The notes under the pieces: generated by a model
What the model saw: only the letters and a program-made list of their open reading frames with translations
Database searches by the model: none
Told to the model about the DNA's origin: nothing
Source of the DNA: Mycolicibacterium moriokaense
Lineage (GTDB): Bacteria > Actinomycetota > Actinomycetes > Mycobacteriales > Mycobacteriaceae
Reading direction: 5' to 3'
Length of the DNA: 64,000 nucleotides
NCBI RefSeq assembly: GCF_003347205.1
Contig: NZ_QQBJ01000001.1
Span: 62,001 to 126,000 of the forward strand
Made by a program: the position numbers and the translations under genes
In this document: piece by piece, positions 17,235 to 25,770 of the stretch
Layout of the letters: each line of letters opens with the position of its first letter
How positions within the stretch are numbered: the stretch's first letter is position 1

Positions 17235-18080
17235 ATGCCATCAGTTCTCGTCACCGGCGCGGCCCGCGGTATCGGACGGGCGATCGTCGAGCACCTGGCC
17301 TCCATCGGCTGGGACGTCATCGCGGGCGTCCGCAGCGAGGAAGACGCGACAGCGATCACCAAGGTTGACCCGCAGAGGGTGTCCGCCGTCATTCTCGACA
17401 TCACCAACCCCGAGCACATCGCAAAGCTGCCCGACGCGTTGCCGCACAGGCTGGACGCGGTGATCAACAACGCGGGCGTCGCCGTGGGCGGCCCCATCGA
17501 GACCGTGACCGTCGATGACTGGCGAAATGTTTTGGAGACCAACGTGATCGGCCAGTTCGCCGTTACCCGTGCGACGCTGCCGAAGCTGAGGGAATCGGGC
17601 GGCCGGGTGCTGTTCATCTCGAGCGTCAACGGTCGGATCGCCACGCCGATGCTGGGGCCGTACTCCGCGTCGAAGTTCGCGCTGGAGGCGGCGTGCGACG
17701 CGTTGCGCATCGAGCTGAGGGCCTGGGGGATCCCCGTCGTCCTGATCGAGCCCGCGCAGACCGACACCGACATGTGGCGCACGGCCGACGACATGGTGCG
17801 CCAACTCGAAGCCGGCATGTCCGCCGAGGACCGCGACCTCTACGCCAAGCACATCGCCGGCATGAAGAAGTTCGTGCCTGCGGCGCGTCGGATGGCGTCG
17901 CCGACGACCAAGGTCGTCGCTGTCGTGGAGGAGGCACTCACCGCGCGGCGGCCGAAGGCCCGCTATGTGGTGGCGCTGCTGCCGAAGATCCAGGCAGCCG
18001 TGGTGCCGCGGCTACCGACAGCATTGCGCGACCGGGCGATGACGATGCTGGTCGGGCTGCCGCGCCGTCCCCGTGGCTGA
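17235..18080 (+). CDS. Short-chain dehydrogenase/reductase (SDR)
   Basis: 281 residues. It is a classical NAD(P)-dependent SDR: the Rossmann motif TGAARGIGRA is at about residues 7-16, NNAGVAVGG follows, the catalytic serine is in VLFISSVNG, and the YSASK motif gives the Tyr and Lys. The C-terminal part (KKFVPAARRMASPTTKVVAVVEEAL) resembles SDRs acting on lipids or steroids, but the substrate cannot be read from the sequence. ATG 17235 is preferred over an upstream frame because it fits the length of the family and the leaderless promoter. It overlaps the next gene by eight bases. Confidence 0.85.
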   Translation: MPSVLVTGAARGIGRAIVEHLASIGWDVIAGVRSEEDATAITKVDPQRVSAVILDITNPEHIAKLPDALPHRLDAVINNAGVAVGGPIETVTVDDWRNVLETNVIGQFAVTRATLPKLRESGGRVLFISSVNGRIATPMLGPYSASKFALEAACDALRIELRAWGIPVVLIEPAQTDTDMWRTADDMVRQLEAGMSAEDRDLYAKHIAGMKKFVPAARRMASPTTKVVAVVEEALTARRPKARYVVALLPKIQAAVVPRLPTALRDRAMTMLVGLPRRPRG

Positions 18081-18843
18081 CTTCGTCAAGACCAACGCCG
18101 GCGCACCGCAGGGATTCTTCGCACTCGAAGCGGCGGGATTGCACTGGCTCGACGCGGCAGGCGGCGTGCCGTGCGCACGGGTCATTGCGCACGACGAGCG
18201 CTCGTTGACGTTGGAACGGCTGCAGACGGTGCCGCCAACACCCGACGCGGCAAGGGAATTCGGCTCACGGCTGGCGGTGACGCACGACGCGGGGGCACCA
18301 ATGTTCGGTGCGCCGCCTGACGGATGGCACGGCGACGGCTTTTTCGGCCCGCTGTCGCAACCGCTACCCATGTCGCTGCGCGGACACGACTCGTGGGGTG
18401 AGTTCTATGCGACCGAGCGGTTACGGCCGATGGCCGACGCCGCGGCACCACGGCTCAGCGCCAACGCGCGACGGTCCGTCGACGCGGTGATCGAGAGATG
18501 CTCGACGGGTGACTTCGATGACGGCGATCCGCCGGCGAGGATCCACGGCGACCTGTGGAGCGGCAACGTGATGTGGACGCGCGACGGCGGGGTGCTGATC
18601 GATCCTGCTGCACACGGGGGACACCGCGAGACGGATCTGGCGATGTTGGCGTTGTTCGGGTGTCCGCACCGCAACGAGGTGGCGGCGGGCTATGAGGCGG
18701 TGCGACCGCTGCGGCGTGGCTGGCGCGCGCGCACCGGACTGCATCAGCTGTATCCGTTGTTGGCGCATGTGGTGCTGTTCGGTGGTGGCTACGCGAACCA
18801 GACCGAGACGGCCGCACAGAGCGCTCTGGCGGTACTCAGCTAA
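18073..18843 (+). CDS. Fructosamine kinase / aminoglycoside-phosphotransferase-fold kinase
   Basis: 256 residues from a GTG at 18073 that overlaps the SDR stop. It has the fructosamine-3-kinase-type catalytic loop HGDLWSGNVMW at about residues 153-163 and the metal-binding IDPAAHGGHRETDLAML at about 172-188. The N-terminal ATP-binding half is short. The family phosphorylates ketosamines (protein deglycation) or related sugar adducts; the substrate here is not known. The DLWSGN signature favours fructosamine kinase over an antibiotic-resistance kinase. Confidence 0.78.
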   Translation: MADFVKTNAGAPQGFFALEAAGLHWLDAAGGVPCARVIAHDERSLTLERLQTVPPTPDAAREFGSRLAVTHDAGAPMFGAPPDGWHGDGFFGPLSQPLPMSLRGHDSWGEFYATERLRPMADAAAPRLSANARRSVDAVIERCSTGDFDDGDPPARIHGDLWSGNVMWTRDGGVLIDPAAHGGHRETDLAMLALFGCPHRNEVAAGYEAVRPLRRGWRARTGLHQLYPLLAHVVLFGGGYANQTETAAQSALAVLS

Positions 18844-19161
18844 CAGGCGGCCACCTTTGCTGAGCGGCATCTAAGTAGCTGTGAGGGGTACCTGCGGGTG
18901 GTGTCCCGCAGCTGGGACACCTACTTCGCGGCAGGTAAGTTAATGCGAAATACGAAGTGGCCTGTGATCTTGTACCGCCTGCAACCTTGTCGCGCGAGGC
19001 TCCTCGCAGCAACTTACCTTGGCGTAGAAGTGGCAGTTGCTGCCAGATCGTCACAGCCCGCACATATGTGGCTACTAGCTGCGGTTACTTATTGACGACC
19101 TCGTAATTAAACCGTTTGCCTTGTCCAGCTCACGAACGCAAATAAAATTTCCTAGCAATTT
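18844..19161. other. AT-richer intergenic region with hairpins
   Basis: About 320 bases before the Asn-repeat gene show no credible coding frame and are visibly more AT-rich than the surroundings. A perfect stem GGTGTCCC-N6-GGGACACC lies at 18900-18921 and could end the fructosamine-kinase transcript, although no T-tract follows. A 9-base arm AGGTAAGTT near 18932 recurs inverted near 19010, so a larger folded leader is possible. No riboswitch family could be matched by eye. Confidence 0.4.
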
Positions 19162-19190
19162 TGTGACACCTATCACAGAGGTGTTAGGGT
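19162..19190 (+). promoter_or_regulatory. CRP (cAMP receptor protein) box and promoter
   Basis: TGTGA-N6-TCACA occurs without mismatch at 19162-19177, the consensus bound by mycobacterial CRP. TAGGGT at 19185-19190 is a TANNNT -10 just downstream. With this geometry the box is centred near -27, overlapping the polymerase site, which suggests repression rather than class II activation unless another start is used. The regulated gene begins at 19233. Confidence 0.65.
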
Positions 19191-19232
19191 GCCCAAGGAG
19201 AATTCAATACGGACACGGAGAGGGCCGGTCTC

Positions 19233-21110
19233 GTGGCATCGAAGCATCGGGGATCGAAGCAACGGAAGCGCAGCGCGCAAGTTAGCTCGATGGGCAAGCA
19301 CCGGGCACAGCGCCCGTCGAGTGGGGGTACGCCCGCGGGCAAGGTCGTGGTCGGAGCCATCGCCACAGGCGCCTGTGCGTCAGCCTTTTGGGGATTTTCC
19401 TCCGGAACAGCCAATGCCGCGTGCGCAGCAATCGGCGGCGTGGGAAAGATCGGCGACGGCAGCTGCTCGGCGATCGGCCAAGGCGCATGGGCTATTGCGC
19501 TCTTCCCGGGCAGCACGGCCAATGCGGAGGGTGACGGAAACGCCGCCCTGGCAATCGGACTGAACAACACGGCAACTTCGCTTGTCGGCACCAACAACTT
19601 CTCCGGTGCCCTCGGCATCGGCAACGCTGCGAGTTCGTTGATCGCAGGCGACGGCAACAAGAACACCGCGATCGGCCTCAACAACACCGCGTCGTCGACC
19701 GGCCTGGTCGGCACCGGCGCCGCCGGTGATCCTCTCGTCATCGACTCGACCGGCAACAACAACACCAACACCGCATTCGGCATCGGAAATGCCGCGACCT
19801 CGTTGCTCGGCAACGGCAACACCAACACCGCCGCCGGCTTCTTCAATCAGGCCGCCAGCATCGGCACGCCCGGCATCACTGTGAACGCACTGCCGATCAG
19901 CGGGCTCGGAACGATAACCGGCACCGTCGACCCGACCGGGGACAACAACACAAACACCGCGCTGGGCTTCGGAAACATCGCGCTCACCGCCCTCGGCAAC
20001 GACAACAACAACTTCGCGGCCGGCCTACTCAACCAGGCGGCCACCGTCGGCACTCCCGGCGTTGATGTGTCTGCGGCGCTGGATCCACTGGACCTGGGAC
20101 CCCTCGGGGATGTGCTCGGAATACCCGGGCTCAACCTCGCGGACGTAACGGCCGATGTCCAGGCCGACGCCACGGGCAACGGCAACAACAATTTCGCCAT
20201 CGGTGCGGCCAACACGGCGCTGACCCTGTTCGGCAACGGCAACAACAACATTGCGGGCGGCATTCTCAACCAAGCCGCGACCGTCGGAACCCCCGGAGTC
20301 TCGGTCCTGGCCGACGCCGCCGCACTGGGGCGAAACGTAGCGTCGGCGGTACTGAACGTGGATGCGACCGGGAACAACAACAACAATATCGGCCTCGGTC
20401 TGGGAAACACGGCAGCCACCGTGCTGGGCAACGACAACAACAACGTCGCGGCGGGCATTCTCAATCAGGCCGTGACCGTTGGCACTCCGGGGATCGATCT
20501 GCTGCTGAACGTACTTGGTGTGGATGTGGCAACAGTGCAGGCCGCAGCAACCGGTAACGGTAACAACAACTTCGGGTGGGGTCTGGGCAACACCGCAGCG
20601 ACGGTCTTGGGCAACGACAACCAGAACAACGCGGTGGGGGCTTTCAATCAGGCGGCGACGGTCGGCCTCCCCGAAATCACCGCGAACGTGCTCGACGTGG
20701 TCGACGCCACCGTCACGGGCACTGGTAACGGAAACAAGAACACCGGTTTCGGCGTGGGGAACACCGCGACGACCGTGTTGGGCAATGACAACAAGAATCT
20801 TGCTGCGGGCCTGAACAACGTGGCGGCAACCGTCGGCACACCCGGGGTCACACTCGGCGGCAATACTGTCCTGTCACCCACCGGCAACGGCAACAAGAAC
20901 ATCGCGGTCGGCAAGGACAACATTGCCAGCACAGTGCTTGGCAGCTTGAACAAGAACATCGCGGCGGGCAAGAACAACCTTGCATCCACGGTCGCCGGCG
21001 TGGCCAACAAGGTCACGGCGCTGGGCCGCAACAACACTGCAACGGCGACCGGCGTGAGCGGTCAAACCGTCAGCGCCAAGGGAAACGGCCAGACGTCGAC
21101 GGCCCCCTGA
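19233..21110 (+). CDS. Exported Asn/Gly-rich tandem-repeat protein
   Basis: 625 residues. A basic N-terminus (1-38) is followed by a hydrophobic signal-like segment (about 38-62, KVVVGAIATGACASAFWGF) ending TANAAC, so it is probably exported. The remainder consists of about nine degenerate modules of roughly 40-70 residues with the pattern TGNGNxNxGxGxGNTAxTVLGN, NNNxAAGxxNQAATVGTPG and a variable spacer. The regular spacing of Asn and Gly suggests a parallel beta-solenoid or fibrous surface protein; the flavour recalls mycobacterial PPE-MPTR repeats, but no PE or PPE domain is present. GTG start; the CRP box lies upstream. Function unknown. Confidence 0.75.
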   Translation: MASKHRGSKQRKRSAQVSSMGKHRAQRPSSGGTPAGKVVVGAIATGACASAFWGFSSGTANAACAAIGGVGKIGDGSCSAIGQGAWAIALFPGSTANAEGDGNAALAIGLNNTATSLVGTNNFSGALGIGNAASSLIAGDGNKNTAIGLNNTASSTGLVGTGAAGDPLVIDSTGNNNTNTAFGIGNAATSLLGNGNTNTAAGFFNQAASIGTPGITVNALPISGLGTITGTVDPTGDNNTNTALGFGNIALTALGNDNNNFAAGLLNQAATVGTPGVDVSAALDPLDLGPLGDVLGIPGLNLADVTADVQADATGNGNNNFAIGAANTALTLFGNGNNNIAGGILNQAATVGTPGVSVLADAAALGRNVASAVLNVDATGNNNNNIGLGLGNTAATVLGNDNNNVAAGILNQAVTVGTPGIDLLLNVLGVDVATVQAAATGNGNNNFGWGLGNTAATVLGNDNQNNAVGAFNQAATVGLPEITANVLDVVDATVTGTGNGNKNTGFGVGNTATTVLGNDNKNLAAGLNNVAATVGTPGVTLGGNTVLSPTGNGNKNIAVGKDNIASTVLGSLNKNIAAGKNNLASTVAGVANKVTALGRNNTATATGVSGQTVSAKGNGQTSTAP

Positions 21111-21130
21111 CGGCGAGGCATAGAGCCCAC

Positions 21131-21163
21131 GAGCGGGCCCTAGATGAGGGCTAGGGCCCGCTC
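21131..21163. terminator. Bidirectional hairpin terminator
   Basis: Perfect 13-base arms (GAGCGGGCCCTAG and its complement) at 21131-21143 and 21151-21163 enclose a 7-base loop. It lies between the convergent repeat-protein and acyltransferase genes and overlaps the last codons of the latter. There is no T-tract, as is common for mycobacterial terminators. Confidence 0.7.
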
Positions 21164-23344
21164 GACCATTCCGGTCAACAGCGGAGCAAGCACCGTGGCG
21201 TACTCAGTCGTGATGTGGTTGTCGTCCCGGAAGACCAAAGTGTTGCCCACGATCACGGGGCAGCGCTCGGCCGTACAGAACAACTCCGACAACTTCGCGT
21301 ACTGACCGCCGCCGGTCGCGGTGGCCGCCGCCTCCGCCTCGATGCCCGCGTCGTTGAGGCCGTCGGAGCGGGTGGGCGCACACGCCAACGCGTCGTCCAT
21401 GTGCCCGGACACGCACGTCGGCACCGTCGAGTGCGGGTCCGGTGCCTGGCTCAGCACGAGCACCTGAGCGCCGGTGCTCCGCAGTCGCTGCACCAGTCGC
21501 GTCAACCCGTCCAACCAGGCCTGGTCGTAGCTGGTGAACCCGAAGTCGGCACCGTAGCGGCGGGACATGTCCACCAGGACCAGCTTCGGCCGCTCCCTGT
21601 CCAGGCGTGCCATCGCGTCGTGTCGCCACCGCTCGCACTCGGTGAACCGGCGGCCCAGATACGGGCTGTTGATCGGCAGGTCCATCATCGGACAGAGCAC
21701 CTTGCTCATTGTCTCCAGTCGCCAATGTTTCTGTTGGGCAACCGGTTCCAGGGCCGCCTGCCACATCGCTGCGTGCGAGTCACCGACCAGCGCCACCGTC
21801 GTCGCGGCGGCGGTGTCACCCGACGCGCATTCGGGAACGGCCACCTCCCGCCATGACTGCACGCACCCGTTCACGAACACGTCGGGCTTGGTGATCGCGG
21901 TGAGGGCCGGGGTGAGATTCACGGGAACCGGCGCGGGCGTCGCCGATTTCGCGACCGCCGCCACCACCTGGTCGTGCACGGAGGTCGGCTGTGGCGCAGT
22001 GCCTTTCGGGGCCGCGTCAGGCGCCGCGTCAGGCGTTGTCGCAGGCACCCCGACCGCCGCGGGCGCCACGGGTGCGGCCGCCGTGCCGCGGCCGGCGGGC
22101 ACGGGCGTGAACGTCAGGAGCATCAGGCACGTCGTCACCCCGACCGCCGTCAGCGCGCCTCCGACCGCCAGTGTGCGTCGCGAAGATGACTTCAGCGAAA
22201 TGGCGAACCGCGCGGGGTTCTCGATCAGATGCAGGGTGAGGATCGCCAGGCCGAACGACATCAGCACCATCGCCAACCGACCCGCCAGACCGAGCGACTG
22301 CCCGAACAACACAGGCGCGAGCAGCAACACCGGCCAGTGCCACAGATACCACGAGTAGGACAGCCGACCGATCGAACGCATCGCAGGCTTCGACAGGAAG
22401 TGCCCCACCCCCAGATTCGGTGTCGCACAACCCGCTCCGATCACCAGCGCCGTCCCGAGCACCGGCAGCAGGGCCGTCGTGCCCGGGTACGGTGTCGCCT
22501 CGCCGATCTGCGTGCACGTGATGACGATCAGCGCCAGTCCACCCCAGCCGACCACGGCGGTCGACGGGCCGGGCAGGTGCCGCCAGGCGCCGGCCGTCAG
22601 CGCGACCAGTCCACCGACGGCCAACTCCCACGCCCGCGTCGGCAGCGAGAAGAACGCCCACGACGGCCAGTTCTCGGTGCACGCCAACGACACCAGGAAC
22701 GACAGCGCCGAGAGAACCCCGAGCACAAGCACGTGCGGCGCCGACGACGTCGTGACCGCCCGGCCGCTGCGCCGGGCCAACCGCGCGAGAAGCCATGTCG
22801 TACCGATGATCAGCGCCGGCCACACCAGATAGAACTGCTCTTCGACGCCCAGCGACCAGTAGTGCTGCAGCGGCGACGGCGGCGCGTCGGCAGCCAGGTA
22901 GTCGGTGCCCTGGATCGCGAACCGGTAGTTGCCGACGTACAGCGCACTGGCGATACCGTCGCCGATGACGTTGCGCGCCTGCAGCGGCGGTAGCAGCACC
23001 GCCGACGCGGCACACGTCGCCACCAGGACCGTGGCCGCGGCCGGCAGCAGACGTCGCGCCCGCGCAGCGTAGAACCGCGCCAACCGCACCGATCCGGTGC
23101 TCGACGCCTCACGCCACAGGATGCCCGTGATCAGGAAGCCGGAGACGACGAAGAAGACGTCGACCCCGATGAAGCCGCCGCCGACGCCGGGCACGCCGGC
23201 GTGGAACAGGACGACGGCGATGACGGCGACGGCCCGCAGGCCCTCGATGTCGCTGCGAAAGTGCCTCCGCGGCACGGCCGCAGCCCCGCTCGCGGCGGTA
23301 GCGCGTCGGGCGGCGGGGCGGGGTGCAGTCGAAACTCTGTTCAC
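21140..23344 (-). CDS. Membrane acyltransferase (family 3) with C-terminal SGNH domain
   Basis: 734 residues. The N-terminal OafA/Acyl_transf_3 domain has about ten membrane helices and the signature RSDIEGLRAVAVIAVVLFHAG with the catalytic histidine. A Pro/Ala-rich linker (about 430-475) leads to a periplasmic SGNH domain with the nucleophile in VGDSHAAMW (near residue 522) and the Asp-His pair in DDNHIT near the C-terminus. Such two-domain enzymes move acyl groups across the membrane to O-acylate envelope glycans or glycolipids. GTG start. It is the last gene of a minus-strand group with the esterase and glycosidase, suggesting joint work on cell-envelope sugars. Confidence 0.88.
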   Translation of the reverse strand: MNRVSTAPRPAARRATAASGAAAVPRRHFRSDIEGLRAVAVIAVVLFHAGVPGVGGGFIGVDVFFVVSGFLITGILWREASSTGSVRLARFYAARARRLLPAAATVLVATCAASAVLLPPLQARNVIGDGIASALYVGNYRFAIQGTDYLAADAPPSPLQHYWSLGVEEQFYLVWPALIIGTTWLLARLARRSGRAVTTSSAPHVLVLGVLSALSFLVSLACTENWPSWAFFSLPTRAWELAVGGLVALTAGAWRHLPGPSTAVVGWGGLALIVITCTQIGEATPYPGTTALLPVLGTALVIGAGCATPNLGVGHFLSKPAMRSIGRLSYSWYLWHWPVLLLAPVLFGQSLGLAGRLAMVLMSFGLAILTLHLIENPARFAISLKSSSRRTLAVGGALTAVGVTTCLMLLTFTPVPAGRGTAAAPVAPAAVGVPATTPDAAPDAAPKGTAPQPTSVHDQVVAAVAKSATPAPVPVNLTPALTAITKPDVFVNGCVQSWREVAVPECASGDTAAATTVALVGDSHAAMWQAALEPVAQQKHWRLETMSKVLCPMMDLPINSPYLGRRFTECERWRHDAMARLDRERPKLVLVDMSRRYGADFGFTSYDQAWLDGLTRLVQRLRSTGAQVLVLSQAPDPHSTVPTCVSGHMDDALACAPTRSDGLNDAGIEAEAAATATGGGQYAKLSELFCTAERCPVIVGNTLVFRDDNHITTEYATVLAPLLTGMVERALALI

Positions 23345-23394
23345 TCGAGCACCGATCGTCTCACGGGACCCAGGGGCAACCGGGGATCAACGCG

Positions 23395-24246
23395 CTACTG
23401 CGCCAGCCAGGCCAACTCTCGCGGTAGCTTCTCCCGCCACGCAGCCACGTCATGGCCGCCGACGAAGGACACCCCTGATGGCGGTCTGCGCAGCGAGGCG
23501 ACGAACTGCTTGGTGGCGTCGAAGAACCGGTCCTCGGCGCCGCAGTCGATGCGAAGCGGGATCTCTGAGAGCGCGGGCGTCCCGTATACCGAATACGCGA
23601 ACCAGTCGGCAGGCCCGTCGAAGGCCCGCTCCTGCAGCGCCAACCCGTAGTCGGTGAACAGCGCCGGCGCGACAGCGCAGATCGCGGCCGTGCGCCGCGG
23701 CCCCAACGCCCCGCCGAGCAACAACGCGCCGTACCCGCCCATCGACCAGCCGATGAAGCTCACCCGCGACGTGTCGAGTCCCTTGCTCGCCAGCAGCGGC
23801 AGGAACTCCTGCAGCACCATCGCGCCCGAGTCCTCACCGTTGACGCGTCGGTGCCACCAGCCGTTGCCGCCGTCGACCGCGGCCACCGCGAATGGCGGGT
23901 AGCCCGCCTTCGCCAACTCGGCCAGACCCGCTTCCACACCCATGCCCATCACGCCGTCGGCGTCCATGTCACGTCCGTGCAGGGCGATGACGGTCCGCAA
24001 CGGCCGCGGATGCGGGCCCGGCGGCAGCGCGATCGCCCACTTGGTGTCGACGCCTCCGCGCGCCGCCGAAACGAACGAGCCCGACACCCGCGTCGGCAGC
24101 CCGGTGGCCGACGACGGGGACGGCTGGTCGGCGGGCGGTGCCCCCGACGCGGTGGCCAAGCCCAAACGCCAGATCGGCTCGAGCGCGAGTGCACCGGTGA
24201 GTCCTGCGCCCAGCCGCAGCATCGTGCGGCGCGTCAAGTCCGGCAT
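23395..24246 (-). CDS. Tat-exported alpha/beta-hydrolase (esterase D / antigen-85-like)
   Basis: 283 residues from the ATG at 24246. The N-terminus (TRRTMLRLGAGLTGALAL) is a twin-arginine signal peptide. The hydrolase fold shows the nucleophile elbow GWSMGGYGALLLGG (Ser near residue 168), an acidic residue in DCGAEDRFFD and the histidine in VGGHDVAAWREKLP. This pattern is that of the esterase D/mycolyltransferase-like family. It follows the glycosidase gene by seven bases and precedes the acyltransferase by 50 bases, so a single operon acting outside the membrane is likely. The substrate is unknown. Confidence 0.82.
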   Translation of the reverse strand: MPDLTRRTMLRLGAGLTGALALEPIWRLGLATASGAPPADQPSPSSATGLPTRVSGSFVSAARGGVDTKWAIALPPGPHPRPLRTVIALHGRDMDADGVMGMGVEAGLAELAKAGYPPFAVAAVDGGNGWWHRRVNGEDSGAMVLQEFLPLLASKGLDTSRVSFIGWSMGGYGALLLGGALGPRRTAAICAVAPALFTDYGLALQERAFDGPADWFAYSVYGTPALSEIPLRIDCGAEDRFFDATKQFVASLRRPPSGVSFVGGHDVAAWREKLPRELAWLAQ

Positions 24247-24253
24247 CGTCGTG

Positions 24254-25315
24254 TCAGGCGAACGCGAGCCAGCTGGGAAGTGCGCGTTCACGAGAGTCGC
24301 ACAGGACTTGGCGGGTATCGCAGCTGCCCTTGGGAACGCCTGCGCCACTCCACATCCCGCCGGTGTCACGCCGCAGCACGATTGCCGAGGAACCGCCGCC
24401 GTCGAGCAACACCGCGGTGTCCGAGCCCAGTCCACGGAACAGATCCTGAATCTGGTCGGGCGTGTAGCTGCCGCCCTGGAAGACATACAGTTGGTCGGCG
24501 TTGCGGTTGTAGGCGATCGCCGTTCGTGCCGCGCTCGGCCCGCCGTCGTTGAGTTGTCCGGTGTCGCCAGGGGCCAGAAGGCCGATGCCGGCGACGGCGA
24601 CGAAGCGCGCGTTGCGGTCGAGCAGCTTCTGGATTTCCGGCGAAGCGGAGTCATAGTCGTTGGGGCCCTTGGGCATGACGACGTAGGGTTGCGCGCCGAC
24701 CGGGAGGATCATCGTCGCGAGCGACGACCAGTGCTCGTTGCCGCCCGACAACCCCTGCTTACCCGCGTAAGCGAGGGTTCCGGTGACGGCGGCGTTGGCG
24801 CGGCCCTGGCCGCGGGTGTTGTCGACGTAAGCGCCAAGCGGCGAACTGCATTTGGTGTCGCGCCACGAGCCGCCCTTCTGGCCGCGCACGTCGAAGAAGT
24901 TGGCGTTGATCGCGATCGTCGGCTGACCAAGCGCCTGCCACGCCTCCAACGGCGAGTAGATCTCCGACGCCTGCCACAGCCCCTCGCCGGTGCGCGCCCC
25001 TGGATCGCGTTCGCAGCGGCCCTGATAGCCCTGGTGGCTGTCGACCAGCAGTCGCGGCTGCAGCCGACCGGAGGCGTTCTTGATCGTCATCAAGTGCCCG
25101 CCGTTGCTCATCTCGTACCATCCGCCGCCCGCGTTGAGCATCGGCGCCGGATGGCCGTCGCCGAAGTTGTAGACCAGATACGAGCCCCGGGTGTTGGCGA
25201 TCGCGCCCGCCAGCAGGGAGCGGCCGTCGGCGCGTGCCACCGGCGCGGCCGTCGCCGCCAACCCCGCGCACAGCATCAGCGCAGCGGAGTAAGCCAACAG
25301 CCTGTTGCTCCACAC
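24254..25315 (-). CDS. Exported phosphodiester glycosidase (NAGPA domain)
   Basis: 353 residues with a Sec-type signal peptide (NRLLAYSAALMLCAGLAATAAPVARA, cleaved near residue 29). The catalytic fold is the phosphodiester glycosidase/NAGPA domain: INANFFD at about residue 135 and the conserved VLLDGGGSSAIVLR near the C-terminus. Several cysteines (C110, C165, C335, C342 approximately) could form disulfides. Enzymes of this family remove sugar-phosphate caps. It is the first gene of the envelope operon. GTG start; the length is typical. Confidence 0.8.
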   Translation of the reverse strand: MWSNRLLAYSAALMLCAGLAATAAPVARADGRSLLAGAIANTRGSYLVYNFGDGHPAPMLNAGGGWYEMSNGGHLMTIKNASGRLQPRLLVDSHQGYQGRCERDPGARTGEGLWQASEIYSPLEAWQALGQPTIAINANFFDVRGQKGGSWRDTKCSSPLGAYVDNTRGQGRANAAVTGTLAYAGKQGLSGGNEHWSSLATMILPVGAQPYVVMPKGPNDYDSASPEIQKLLDRNARFVAVAGIGLLAPGDTGQLNDGGPSAARTAIAYNRNADQLYVFQGGSYTPDQIQDLFRGLGSDTAVLLDGGGSSAIVLRRDTGGMWSGAGVPKGSCDTRQVLCDSRERALPSWLAFA

Positions 25316-25491
25316 GTGCGCCGCTACCCCTTCGTAAAGCCCCTGGAAAAATGACCACTCTAATCACACCAACATCACAGTCAACTTCAGTAACAAGGGC
25401 GTCACGATTGCATATCGCCCGCTGAAGGCGTGGAGTCGATCACAGACGATTGGGTAATCCCACAGGGGTCGGATCTATCGAAGGAGCAGAC

Positions 25492-25770
25492 ATGATCGGA
25501 ACGATTCTCAGCGCGCTGGTCGTCGGTTTGATCGTCGGTGCGCTCGCGCGGCTCATCATGCCCGGCAAGCAGAACATCGGCATCATCATGACGATCCTGC
25601 TGGGTGCGCTTGGTTCGTTCATCGGAACATGGCTCACCTACCAGTTCGGTTACAGCAATTCCAATGGCGGATGGCAGATCATCCCGTTCCTCGTCGGCAT
25701 CATCGTCGCGATCGTGCTGATCGCGATCTACCTCGGCATCACCGGCAAGCGCGGGAGCAAGGTCGGTTAG
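25492..25770 (+). CDS. GlsB/YeaQ/YmgE-family small membrane stress protein
   Basis: 92 residues, three membrane helices with Gly-rich faces (LVVGLIVGALARLIMPG, IIMTILLGALGSFIGTWL, FLVGIIVAIVLIAIYLGI). The family is induced by envelope or osmotic stress; its molecular role is unclear. ATG 25492 is chosen for the AAGGAG ribosome site at 25481-25486. A GGGTAA element near 25451 resembles the -10 of SigF/SigB-type promoters, but the -35 match is weak. Its stop overlaps that of the convergent lipoprotein gene. Confidence 0.85.
   Translation: MIGTILSALVVGLIVGALARLIMPGKQNIGIIMTILLGALGSFIGTWLTYQFGYSNSNGGWQIIPFLVGIIVAIVLIAIYLGITGKRGSKVG

Noticed and set aside
18073-18843. Aminoglycoside resistance kinase
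   Set aside because: The HGDLWSGN loop points to fructosamine kinases; there is no resistance-gene context.
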